Below are positions 17,739-26,251 of a DNA stretch of 64,000 bases, in pieces. How positions within the stretch are numbered: the first letter of the stretch is position 1; each line of letters begins with the position of its first letter. Origin of the DNA: Pararhizobium sp. (GTDB taxonomy: Bacteria > Pseudomonadota > Alphaproteobacteria > Rhizobiales > Rhizobiaceae). Location: positions 806,001 through 870,000 of the forward strand of contig CP051237.1 of NCBI GenBank assembly GCA_017794825.1, read 5' to 3'. The notes beneath the pieces were generated by a model. The model did no database searches, was not told the DNA's origin, and saw only the letters and a program-made list of their open reading frames with translations. A program made the position numbers and the translations under genes.

Positions 17739-18912
17739 ATCTCCGGTGCGAATGGGTTTTGTGCCGGCTCGACACGATCCTCCTTGTTGTCGAAGAAGCC
17801 CAGATCATAGTCGAGGAATAAGACCAGCCAAATGCGGTCTTCGACTTCTCGCAGTCCGAGGATTTGGCCTGCAAAGACCTGGCTGAGATTGATTTTTCGT
17901 TTTCCGATGCAGATTCTGCCGCATCGCGTGACGCGCACGGTTCGATCGTGGAGCGGGTAGTCCGGCTCGTCGGGCGGCTGATAGACACGCGTTGACGGTG
18001 TATAGAGTTCACCAGGGTAGGCTCCTGCGAGCCCCTGATGGGGTCTTTCATTGTTGTAAACCTCGATGAATCGATCGAAGCGCTCCTGCTGCTGCAGAAA
18101 GTTGAAGGCGGCAGGCTTTGCTGCTTCCTTCTTGAGGGTGAGATGCATGCGCTCATGGCGTCCGTTCTGTTGCGGGTTGCCCGGCTTGATGCGTTCGATT
18201 GTGATCCCCAGGCGCAGCCACCACACCGACAGCTTGCTCAGTCCGAACAGGGCATGCGGGCTGGCGAAGGGCGCTCCATTATCGGTGCGAATGGCGGCGG
18301 GCATGCCGAATTCCTTGAAAACTCGTTCGAAAACGGAAAAGGCGAAGTCCGACTTCGTGCAGGTCAAGCCTTCGCAGGCCAGCAGATACCGGGAATGGTA
18401 ATCGGTGATGGTCAGCGGATAGCAGTATTGCCGTCGCCCGTCTTGAACTCGCCTTTGAAGTCGGCGCACCAAAGCTCGTTGGGTCGGGTGGGCTGCGACA
18501 GCGGCGTGCCTTCGGCCTTGCCGCCACGCCGCCTCTGCCGGGCGCGCTTGACCAGGCCATGACGGTCGAGAACCGCATGCACCGTCGACTTCGCCGGGAT
18601 GCGAACGTCGCCAGCCAGCCTGCGCACCAGAAGCTCCCTGATCTTTCGCGCGCCCCAGTGCGGCTTGTCGCGCTTGGTCTCGACGATCAGCCGCTCGATC
18701 TGGTCGGGCAACTGGTTGGCGTAGCGCACCGGACGCCGCGAGCGATCGCAAAGCGCATCCAGCCCCTCTTCCTTGTAGCGATCGTAGATCTTGTAGCCGG
18801 TCTTGCGGGAAATTCCGAAATCCCGGCACACATCGCTCATGCCTTCTCCTTCCAGAAGGCGGGCGACAAAACGAAGTCGTTCTTCCATAACCGAACTCTC
18901 TCTCCACGGCAT
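17732..18912 (-). pseudogene. IS481 transposase, frameshifted
   Basis: The 5' part starts at ATG 18912 after GGGAGG and encodes the HTH region (VCRDFGISRKTGYKIYDRY, GLDALCDRSRRP) and the beginning of the integrase core (NELWCADFKGEFKTGDG), then stops at 18412. The remaining core (YCYPLTITDYHSRYLLACE, AIRTDNGAPFASP with the second Asp, GNPQQNGRHERMH with the Glu) continues in another frame to 17732. The break sits at about 18430, where one C appears to be missing from a GGC-AA junction; restoring it gives the usual GDGQYCYPLT. IS481 is not known to need programmed frameshifting, so this is a decayed copy or a sequencing error. Confidence 0.85.
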
Positions 18913-18934
18913 CAACACCTCCCCCAAAGCGAAA

Positions 18935-18973
18935 AGTGTTACCCATGTGTCCGGTACGTTTCGTCACCTATGT
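18935..18973 (-). repeat. Right terminal inverted repeat of the IS481 element
   Basis: This is the partner of 17700-17738, just upstream of the transposase start. It reads ACATAGGTGACG inward on the minus strand and ends in ACACT near the transposase ribosome-binding site. Confidence 0.7.
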
Positions 18974-19038
18974 CTCGGGTCGCTCAAAAAATCAATAAAA
19001 ACATAAGCTTACGATAATTTCCTTGTTGGCTGAGGAAT

Positions 19039-19197
19039 CTGGCTTTGTTTCGGGATTCCGGATTTTCGCGCGTTTGGCTTTGTTTCGGGAATCGGAGAAA
19101 TGGGGCTCTGGCTTCGTTTCGGGAATTGTCGATATCAAGATCTGGCTTTGTTTCGGGAATTCGTGTTTTCACCCAATCTGGCTTTGTTTCGGGATTT
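19039..19197 (+). repeat. Five direct repeats of CTGGCTTTGTTTCGGGAAT at a 34-36 bp period
   Basis: The core GGCTTTGTTTCGGGA begins at 19041, 19076, 19110 (one T-to-C change), 19144 and 19180, so spacings are 35, 34, 34 and 36 bp. The repeats are about 18-20 bp and the unlike spacers about 15 bp. The spacing is not a multiple of three in most steps and each copy falls in a different frame, so it is not a coding repeat. The block fills most of the gene-free stretch 18977-19323 between the insertion sequence and cysG. The regular helical-scale period suggests an array of protein binding sites (iteron-like). Function unknown. Confidence 0.85.
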
Positions 19198-19323
19198 TGC
19201 AATTGCGCGCGCCCTCGGCGCACAGCCACTCAATTCATTGCCCGCATTCATAGCACAATTTCAGCACGAATGCAGCCAAAATGTTCTTTTTTTGTTCCGG
19301 ATTGAGACTGAACGTCTGGTCCT

Positions 19324-20853
19324 CTAGATTTTGCACTCCGCGCGATCTTCTGACAGGGATCGTGGAAACAGGTTGCAATGTGAAGGCGCGTTCCAAGACG
19401 TCATTGGCATGGCGCCTGTCAAATCATGACAGTCTGCCCGGCTAGCAAAGACACGACCGACTCCAATCAGAACCGGTTCATCCCTACCGGGCAGATGTGA
19501 AGCGGAAGACAGGTCCTTCAATGTGAGACGCCAGGACCTTGCATTGGGGCGTCCGATCGCTTGGGCGACCACGACCGGCGTGTCGCCCGACAATCCGCGA
19601 CTGCAAAGCTTCGCCGCAATCTCCGGCATCACGCGCCGACCCATGTAGAAAACAGTCGTTGTCGACGGGTCCGCCAGCGAAGACCAGTCTATCTCGGGCG
19701 GCAATCCCCCATGACGGGAATGGCCCGTCACCAGCCGCACGGACTGCGCATGATACCGGTGCGTCAGGGACACGCCGAGGGCAGCGGCCATCGCGGAAGC
19801 AGCAGTGATTCCAGGCACTACTTCAACCGGGACGCCTTCGGAATCGAGGCGGGCTATTTCCTCGCCCGCGCGGCCGAAGATCATCGGGTCGCCGCCCTTG
19901 AGACGAACCACGTTCTTGCCGGATTTGGCAAGGGCAACCATCAGGTCGTTGATGTCTTCCTGGCGGCAGCTTTCGCGTCCGCCGCGCTTGCCGACGAGCA
20001 TGCGCCGGGCTTCCCGGCGCGCCAGTTCCAGCACCTCGTCCGAAACGAGATCATCGAACAGAATGACATCCGCCGCCTGCAGCGCGCGGACCACTTTCAG
20101 CGTCAGCAATTCCGGATCGCCCGGCCCGGCGCCGACCAGGGTGACGCGGCCTCGGCTTTCGGCGTTACCGACAGCGATCGAACCCGCTTCGTCGATCAGG
20201 CTGTCGATCGAACATTCGGAAGGCGCAGATCCGAATGCCCGATCGACGAAGCGCTCCCAGAAGGCGCGCCTTTGTGGACCCGGTTTCAGGTTTTCCGTAA
20301 TCCTGCCACGAATTCTGCCCGCCAGTGCCGCCCAGTCCGCCAGGGAATGCGGCAGCACGGTTTCGATACGGCGGCGAATTGCCTGACCGAGGATCGGCGC
20401 GGCGCCATCCGTCGAAATTGCAATGACGGCGGGAGACCTGTTGACGATGGAGCCGAACTGGAAATCGCAGAAGGCTGGCTTGTCAATGACATTGACGGGA
20501 ACGCCGGCGCGCCGACAGGTTTCGCTGAAATCGCGCGCCTCCTCCTCCGTCTCGGCATCGATGATTGCGATACTTGCGTCTTCGAGCGAGAGGTCATCCA
20601 AAGGATGGGCGTGATGTACGTATCGATCGCCTTCGTCTATCAACGCCGCGAAGACCGGATCAAGATGTTGGGCGAAGACGTGCACTTCAGCTCCCGCAGC
20701 CGCCAGCAACTCGGCTTTCCAGGCCGCGGCTTCCGAGCCACCGGCAACGACGGCCTTGCGCCCGGACAGCCGGAAGAACACCGGAAGCGTGGCCAGATCC
20801 TGCATGCGCCGAGGCGCGCGTCTCTCACTCTGCTGCGACGATACGACAGTCAT
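19324..20853 (-). CDS. cysG: Siroheme synthase (CysG: precorrin-2 dehydrogenase/ferrochelatase plus uroporphyrinogen-III methyltransferase)
   Basis: This 509-residue bifunctional enzyme makes siroheme, the cofactor of the NirB nitrite reductase encoded upstream. The N-terminal half has the dehydrogenase motif LPVFFRLSGRKAVVAGGSEAAAWKAELL and the segment VNVIDKPAFCDFQFGSIVNRSP. The C-terminal half has SUMT motifs: VTLVGAGPGDPELLTLKV, GKRGG, VVRLKGGDPMIFGRAGEE and VPGITAASAMAAALGV. I choose ATG 20853, which has AGGGAG 7 bases upstream and overlaps nasA by 29 bases; the ATG at 20805 is a shorter alternative. It is the last gene of the nitrate operon, and its placement supports co-regulation of cofactor and enzyme. 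Confidence 0.95.
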   Translation of the reverse strand: MTVVSSQQSERRAPRRMQDLATLPVFFRLSGRKAVVAGGSEAAAWKAELLAAAGAEVHVFAQHLDPVFAALIDEGDRYVHHAHPLDDLSLEDASIAIIDAETEEEARDFSETCRRAGVPVNVIDKPAFCDFQFGSIVNRSPAVIAISTDGAAPILGQAIRRRIETVLPHSLADWAALAGRIRGRITENLKPGPQRRAFWERFVDRAFGSAPSECSIDSLIDEAGSIAVGNAESRGRVTLVGAGPGDPELLTLKVVRALQAADVILFDDLVSDEVLELARREARRMLVGKRGGRESCRQEDINDLMVALAKSGKNVVRLKGGDPMIFGRAGEEIARLDSEGVPVEVVPGITAASAMAAALGVSLTHRYHAQSVRLVTGHSRHGGLPPEIDWSSLADPSTTTVFYMGRRVMPEIAAKLCSRGLSGDTPVVVAQAIGRPNARSWRLTLKDLSSASHLPGRDEPVLIGVGRVFASRADCHDLTGAMPMTSWNAPSHCNLFPRSLSEDRAECKI

Positions 20854-23473
20854 CGATGATCTCCCTGATTTCCGATTTGCACGAACCGCAATTGGTCCCG
20901 GCGCAGGTCGCCTTGCCGACGGCTTCCACCGTATCGCAACCCGACCGGACCGCGCCTTCGATCTCGTTCGCGCCGACGCCGAAACAGGCGCAGATGATTG
21001 CGCCCTTGTCCGGCATGTCCGCGCCCGGCCGCCCCGCAACCACACGCCAGCGGGCGCTGAGATCGTCATGGTCGGCGGCGAGCTGTTCGATCGCCCAGCT
21101 TCGCGATACGGCGACCGGCTGCGTTGAAAGATAGACAACGCCCGCAAGCCTGGATTCCTCGAAAGCGGCGATGCGGTGGTCTCCGCGCCGCCCGTCACGA
21201 AAAACGAGGAGCTGCGCTCTCTCGCGCAGGCCGAGCAGCTTGCGGGCGAAATTCTCGACATCCTCAGGATATTGGCTGTGGGCGAATTCGAGCCTCCAGC
21301 CGGCTGCGATGCGGCCGATCGTCCAGTAGTCGGCGTCCGGACGATTTGGCTTGCCGGCCATGATTGCAAAGCCGAAAAGCGCCGCGACGTAGCGCCTGAC
21401 AACGACGGCGGTCGCCTTGGACGCCGGCTGTCCGGAATGCGGATCGGTAACCGGCGCCACCACCGCGTCGATGCGCGCGCACGCCGAAAACTGGTCTGTC
21501 CAGTGCATGGGAACGAACACGGCGCCGGGCAGCTGACGTTCGGTGACAAGAGCGCGCACCCGCGCGACGCCCCGGTCGCTGCTCACTTCGACAATGTCAG
21601 CGTCGGCGACGCCAAGCCTGTCGGCGTCACCGGGATGGAGTTCGGCGAAGGGCTCTGCGATGTGACCGGACAGACGCGGGCTCTTGCCGGTGCGGGTCAT
21701 GGTGTGCCAGTGGTCGCGGATGCGCCCGGTATTCAGGACAAATGGATACGCATCCTGTTCGACGGGTTTCGCGGGCGTTTTCACGGCGACGAATCGGGCT
21801 TTTCGATCGGGCGTGAAGAAACCGCCATTGGCGAAGAACCGGGACGAAATCGGAGAGACGCCAGCCGGCTGCGGCCACTGGAATGGCTTCAGGCTGTTGT
21901 AGGCGTCAGATTCAATGCCGGCGTAGGCGCCGATGTCGAGATCGCGAACGCCATTGTTTTCAAAGGCGGTGAGAGCGGCGTACTCGGAAAATATCTCTGC
22001 CGGGCTCGTCCAGTCGAAAGCATGGCCGAAGCCCATGCGTTTGGCGACCTCGGCCATCTGCCACCAGTCTGCCCTGGCTTCTCCGGGGCCTTCAAGAAAG
22101 GTCCGCTGACGAGAAATCCTGCGCTCGGAATTGGTGACCGTGCCGTCCTTCTCTCCCCAGGCGAGCGACGGAAGCCGGACATCGGCGAGCCGTGTCGTGT
22201 CGGTTTCGGCGATGACGTCGGAGACAACGACGAAAGGACAAGTTTCGAGGGCGGCTGCGACGCCGTCGGCGTCCGGCATGCTGTCGACCGGGTTGGTCGC
22301 CATGATCCAGATGGCCTTGATCCGGCCGTCCGCGACGGCGCGAAACATGTCGACGGCCTTGAGACCGGCGCGATCCGCAATGGTCGGCGCGCTCCAGAAA
22401 CGGCCCACCGTGTCGCAGTGCTCCGGGTTTTCGATGTCCATGTGGGCGGCGAGCATATTGGCAAGTCCGCCGACTTCACGTCCGCCCATCGCGTTCGGCT
22501 GCCCGGTCACGGAGAAAGGGCCCATGCCGGGCCGACCGATGCGGCCGGTCGCGAGGTGGCAGTTGATGATTGCGTTGACCTTGTCCGTGCCAACGACGGA
22601 CTGGTTGACGCCCTGGCTGTAGACCGTGACCGTCTTTTCGGCATCGGCGAACAGCGCGTAGAACCTTTGAAGCTCGTCCTGCGACAGGCCTGTCGCCGCG
22701 GCAACCGCCACCGGCGCATGGCCGCAGGTTTCGAGCGCCTCTTCGAAGCCGTTCGTATGGGCTTCGATGTAATCCAGGTCCAGTTTGTCGTGATCCGCGA
22801 GGTAACGCAGCAATCCGAGAAAGAGCGACACGTCGCCGTCCGGCCTGATCGCGAGATGCAGATCGGCAATGTCGGCGGTCATCGTCCGCCGCGGGTCGAT
22901 CAGCACCACCTTCAGGTCCGGGCGTTTATTCCTGGCTGCTGCGATCCGCTGATAGAGAACCGGATGGCACCAGGCGAGGTTGGAGCCGACGAGGACGATC
23001 AGATCCGCCTGTTCCAGATCCTCATAGGAGCCGGGCACCGTGTCCGATCCGAAGGCGCGTCGATGGCCAGCGACCGAAGACGCCATGCAAAGCCTTGAAT
23101 TGGTGTCGATATTTGCGGAGCCAATGAATCCCTTCATCAGCTTGTTGGCGACATAGTAATCCTCGGTGGTGATCTGGCCCGACACGTAAAACGCGACGCT
23201 GTCGGGTCCGTAGTCACGAATGGTCGCCACAAACCTGTCCGCCACCTGAGCCAGCGCCTCGTCCCAGGAGACGGCGCGATCGCCAATCCGCGGATTGAGA
23301 AGCCGTCCGTCAGTGTTCACCGTTTCGCCGAGCGCGGAACCCTTGGAGCATAGCCTGCCGAAATTCGCGGGATGGTCGGGATCGCCTTTGACGGTCACCG
23401 CGCCGTCCGGATGGACGGTCGCAAGCACGCCGCACCCGACGCCGCAATAGGGGCAGGTCGTGCAGACCGCCAT
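20825..23473 (-). CDS. nasA: Assimilatory nitrate reductase, large molybdopterin subunit
   Basis: This 882-residue cytoplasmic enzyme reduces nitrate to nitrite. It begins with a [4Fe-4S] binding site (CTTCPYCGVGC and a later RLCSKGS), then the molybdopterin domains (DSVAFYVSGQITTEDYYVANKLMKG, SNLAWCHPVLYQR, TVTNSERRISRQR), the dinucleotide-binding domain (FVLNTGRIRDHWHTMTRTGKSPRL) and a C-terminal BFD-type [2Fe-2S] domain (ICACFGVGANEI with CAGTNCGSCKSEI). This NasA arrangement takes electrons without a separate large flavoprotein partner visible here. The ATG at 23473 shares bases with the nirD stop; a GTG one codon upstream is also possible. Confidence 0.96.
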   Translation of the reverse strand: MAVCTTCPYCGVGCGVLATVHPDGAVTVKGDPDHPANFGRLCSKGSALGETVNTDGRLLNPRIGDRAVSWDEALAQVADRFVATIRDYGPDSVAFYVSGQITTEDYYVANKLMKGFIGSANIDTNSRLCMASSVAGHRRAFGSDTVPGSYEDLEQADLIVLVGSNLAWCHPVLYQRIAAARNKRPDLKVVLIDPRRTMTADIADLHLAIRPDGDVSLFLGLLRYLADHDKLDLDYIEAHTNGFEEALETCGHAPVAVAAATGLSQDELQRFYALFADAEKTVTVYSQGVNQSVVGTDKVNAIINCHLATGRIGRPGMGPFSVTGQPNAMGGREVGGLANMLAAHMDIENPEHCDTVGRFWSAPTIADRAGLKAVDMFRAVADGRIKAIWIMATNPVDSMPDADGVAAALETCPFVVVSDVIAETDTTRLADVRLPSLAWGEKDGTVTNSERRISRQRTFLEGPGEARADWWQMAEVAKRMGFGHAFDWTSPAEIFSEYAALTAFENNGVRDLDIGAYAGIESDAYNSLKPFQWPQPAGVSPISSRFFANGGFFTPDRKARFVAVKTPAKPVEQDAYPFVLNTGRIRDHWHTMTRTGKSPRLSGHIAEPFAELHPGDADRLGVADADIVEVSSDRGVARVRALVTERQLPGAVFVPMHWTDQFSACARIDAVVAPVTDPHSGQPASKATAVVVRRYVAALFGFAIMAGKPNRPDADYWTIGRIAAGWRLEFAHSQYPEDVENFARKLLGLRERAQLLVFRDGRRGDHRIAAFEESRLAGVVYLSTQPVAVSRSWAIEQLAADHDDLSARWRVVAGRPGADMPDKGAIICACFGVGANEIEGAVRSGCDTVEAVGKATCAGTNCGSCKSEIREIIDDCRIVAAE

Positions 23474-23802
23474 CACGCCCTTCCAAGAGAGAGCAAGATC
23501 CTGCCCCCTTCAAGCTTGACCGGGAAAGACGCCGTGGCGCCCTCATCCGTGCCCTGCGCCTGACCGGTTTCAAGGGAAATAACCCAATTGTGCAGGGGGC
23601 AGGTCACGCAGCCGTCATGGACGATGCCCTGGCTCAGCGGGCCGTTGCGGTGCGGGCATTTGTCCTCGAGCGCGAATACGCGATCATTCTCGGTGCGGAA
23701 TACGGCGATGGTCATCGCGCCGTAGCTCACGCATCGCGCGCCGCGGCGCGGTATGTCCTCGAGTACGCCGACGGCGACCCAGTTTTGCGTCTGAACGTTC
23801 AT
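23473..23802 (-). CDS. nirD: Nitrite reductase small subunit (Rieske-type)
   Basis: This 109-residue protein partners NirB in cytoplasmic NAD(P)H-dependent nitrite reduction. It has Rieske-like cluster motifs CPHRNGPL and CPLHNWVISLETG, with both Cys-x-His pairs intact, so this copy may truly bind a [2Fe-2S] cluster, unlike enterobacterial NirD, which lacks it. It overlaps nirB by 4 bases and nasA at the stop/start junction. Confidence 0.94.
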   Translation of the reverse strand: MNVQTQNWVAVGVLEDIPRRGARCVSYGAMTIAVFRTENDRVFALEDKCPHRNGPLSQGIVHDGCVTCPLHNWVISLETGQAQGTDEGATASFPVKLEGGRILLSLGRA

Positions 23803-26240
23803 TCCGCTGCCTCCTTCGGCACGATCGCCATCGGACGAAACTCGTGCTTGTCCTTGCCGGAGACGCGCTCCGACCAGGGATCGACCTGGGCGAATTTCTG
23901 GGAGAACACGAAGCGATCGAAGAAGTGTCTGCGGCGCTCCGGATCGTCGACGATCTGGCGGCGCACCTCGTCATAGCCGATGCGCTTCGCCCATTTGTAG
24001 ATGCGCTCCAGATAGCGCGCCTGCTCGCGATACATCTGCGTCAGCGCGACGATGTATTCGAGCGCCTCGTCCTCCGTCCTGACCTGACACAGGACCTCGG
24101 TTCCCTTGATCTCCAGACCGGCGGCGCCGGCAAAGTGGATCTCGAAGCCGCTGTCGACGCAAATCACGCCGACGTCCTTGCAAGTCGCCTCCGCGCAGTT
24201 GCGCGGACAGCCGGAGACCGCGAGCTTGACCTTCGCCGGCGTCCATGATCCCCACATGAACTTTTCGAGGCGAATGCCGAGACCGGTGGAATCCTGAGTG
24301 CCGAAGCGGCACCAGTCGTTGCCGACACAGGTCTTCACCGTGCGCAGTCCCTTGGCGTAGGCGTGGCCGGATACGAAACCGGCTTCTCCAAGGTCGGCCC
24401 AGACGGCCGGAAGGTCCTCCTTGCGTATGCCGAGCATGTCGATGCGCTGACCGCCGGTGCACTTGACGGTCGGGATGTTGAACTTGTCGACCACGTCGGC
24501 GATGGCGCGCAGTTCCTTAGAACTCGTCACGCCTCCCCACATCCGCGGGACGACGGAATATGTGCCGTCCTTCTGGACATTGGCGTGAACGCGCTCGTTG
24601 ATGAAGCGCGACTGGTAGTCGTCGGCGTATTCGTCGGGCCAGTCGCAGACGAGGTAGTAGTTGAGCGCGGGGCGGCACTTCGCACAGCCGCAGGAGGTCT
24701 TCCATTCCAGCTCCTGCATGACGGCGTCGATCGATTTCAGCTCCTTGGCGAGGATCAGCCGACGGACGTCGTCATGGCCGAGATCCGTGCACCCGCACAT
24801 CGGCTGGACGGCGGCGGGGCTAAAAGCGTCGCCCAGCGTCAGCGACATGAGCTGTTCCACGAGGCCCGTGCAGGCGCCGCATGAGGCGGACGCCTTTGTG
24901 TGGGCGCGCACATCGTCGAGGCCGGTCAGTCCCTTTTCCGTAATGGCGTTGACGATCTTGCCCTTGCATACGCCGTTGCAGCCGCAGATTTCAGCATCAT
25001 CCGGCAAGGCTGCAACGGCCGCCATAGGGTCCAGCGGGGTTCCTCCCTGGTAGGCCTGGCCGAAAATCAGCGTTTCGCGCATTTCGGATATGTCGGCGCC
25101 GTTCTTCACGAGGTCGAAGAACCAGGCTCCGTCGGCCGTATCGCCGTACATGACGGCGCCGATAAGCCGATTGTCCTTCAGAACCAGGCGCTTGTAGACA
25201 GCCGCAGCGGCGTCGCGCAGCACGATTTCCTCGCGATCTTCGGCCGAGAAATCGCCGGCTGAATAGAGGTCGATGCCGGTGACCTTGAGCTTTGTCGCCA
25301 AGTCCTTGGGAACAAATGTGGCCTCCCCTCCAAGCAAGTTCTCCGCAAGCACCTTCGCCTGGTCGTAAAGCGGCGCGACCAGACCGAAGAGCATGCCGTC
25401 GAGATCGACGCATTCACCCACGGCATAGACGTCGGGGTCATTGAGGGTTTGCATCTGCGGCGTAATGGAGACGCCACGGGCCACTTCAAGACCGGCGTCC
25501 ACCGCCAGGCGCGTCTCGGGACGGATGCCAACCGCCATGACGACAAGGTCGGCCTGGAAGGCGGTATCGTCCTCCAGCAACACGCCTTCGACCCTGTCGT
25601 CGCCGAGAATCGCCGCGGTCGAGGAATTGCAGTGCACCTTGATGCCACGTCTCTCCAGATCGCGCTTCAGCAGATAACCGGCGGCCTCGTCGAGTTGCCG
25701 CTCCATCAGGTGGCCGGAGAGATGGATGACACTGACGTCCATACCGCGCAGGCGCAGCCCCGCGGCCGCCTCCAGTCCGAGCAGACCGCCGCCGATGACC
25801 ACAGCCTTCGCGCCCGGCTTGCCCGACGCCTCGATCATGGCGTTGGTGTCGTCGAGGTCGCGGTAGGTGACGACGCCCGGCAGATTGCGGCCTTCGACAG
25901 GGATGATGAAAGGGGCGGAGCCGGTAGCTATGACGAGCTTGTCATAGGGAACCTCGCCGTTTTCGCCGACCACGACCTTGCGTTCGCGATCAATTTTCGT
26001 GACGTGCTCGCCGAACCGGCAGGCGACATTGTTCCGCGCATACCAGTCCTCGTCATGGGTGATGATCTCCTCATAGCTCTTTTCGCCGGATAGCACGGGC
26101 GAAAGCATGATGCGGTTGTAGTTGCCGCGTGGCTCGGCGTTGAAGAGCGTTACGTCGAAGGCGTCCGGATCAAGCTCGAACAGGTGTTCCAGCAGGCGTC
26201 CCGAGGCCATGCCGGCGCCAATGATGACCAGCTTCTGCAT
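23799..26240 (-). CDS. nirB: Nitrite reductase [NAD(P)H] large subunit
   Basis: This 813-residue enzyme reduces nitrite to ammonium. Domains in order are an FAD/NADH oxidoreductase (KLVIIGAGMASGRLLEHLFE, VVIGGGLLGLEAAAGL, and VYAVGECVDL), two BFD-like [2Fe-2S] modules (CGCNGVCKGKI with CGACTGLVEQL, then CGCTDLGHDDV with CGCAKCRPAL), and the siroheme/[4Fe-4S] nitrite reductase core (CVGNDWCRFGTQDS and SGCPRNCAEATCKDVG). The ATG at 26240 has GAGGAG upstream; an earlier in-frame ATG adds only six residues. Siroheme comes from cysG in the same operon. Confidence 0.96.
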   Translation of the reverse strand: MQKLVIIGAGMASGRLLEHLFELDPDAFDVTLFNAEPRGNYNRIMLSPVLSGEKSYEEIITHDEDWYARNNVACRFGEHVTKIDRERKVVVGENGEVPYDKLVIATGSAPFIIPVEGRNLPGVVTYRDLDDTNAMIEASGKPGAKAVVIGGGLLGLEAAAGLRLRGMDVSVIHLSGHLMERQLDEAAGYLLKRDLERRGIKVHCNSSTAAILGDDRVEGVLLEDDTAFQADLVVMAVGIRPETRLAVDAGLEVARGVSITPQMQTLNDPDVYAVGECVDLDGMLFGLVAPLYDQAKVLAENLLGGEATFVPKDLATKLKVTGIDLYSAGDFSAEDREEIVLRDAAAAVYKRLVLKDNRLIGAVMYGDTADGAWFFDLVKNGADISEMRETLIFGQAYQGGTPLDPMAAVAALPDDAEICGCNGVCKGKIVNAITEKGLTGLDDVRAHTKASASCGACTGLVEQLMSLTLGDAFSPAAVQPMCGCTDLGHDDVRRLILAKELKSIDAVMQELEWKTSCGCAKCRPALNYYLVCDWPDEYADDYQSRFINERVHANVQKDGTYSVVPRMWGGVTSSKELRAIADVVDKFNIPTVKCTGGQRIDMLGIRKEDLPAVWADLGEAGFVSGHAYAKGLRTVKTCVGNDWCRFGTQDSTGLGIRLEKFMWGSWTPAKVKLAVSGCPRNCAEATCKDVGVICVDSGFEIHFAGAAGLEIKGTEVLCQVRTEDEALEYIVALTQMYREQARYLERIYKWAKRIGYDEVRRQIVDDPERRRHFFDRFVFSQKFAQVDPWSERVSGKDKHEFRPMAIVPKEAAE

Positions 26241-26251
26241 CGTCTTTCTCC

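Larger units (their letters stand above)
17696..18976 (-). mobile_element. IS481-family insertion sequence
   Basis: The element of about 1.28 kb is bounded by imperfect inverted repeats (17700-17738 and 18935-18973, about 26 of 39 positions identical by eye) and encodes one DDE transposase with an N-terminal HTH, as usual for IS481. The outer limits are accurate only to a few bases, and I see no clear target duplication. The transposase frame is broken (see pseudogene), so the copy is probably not autonomous. It lies between a tRNA 3' remnant and a direct-repeat array. Confidence 0.85.

Noticed and set aside
17732..18967. Transposase read as a single intact 411-codon frame
   Set aside because: The first ~175 codons of that frame are Arg/Gly-rich noise; the real N-terminus is in another frame starting at 18912, so the gene is frameshifted.
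19039..19197. Possible CRISPR array
   Set aside because: Repeats are only 18-20 bp and spacers about 15 bp, copies vary at the ends, and no cas genes are present in the window.
18984..19229. Small minus-strand frame with repeated ETKPD-like peptides
   Set aside because: The apparent peptide repeats come from the DNA repeats; successive copies fall in different frames, there is no good ribosome-binding site and no similarity.
21176..23098. Long plus-strand frame of 640 codons
   Set aside because: It is antisense to nasA and shows no recognisable protein.
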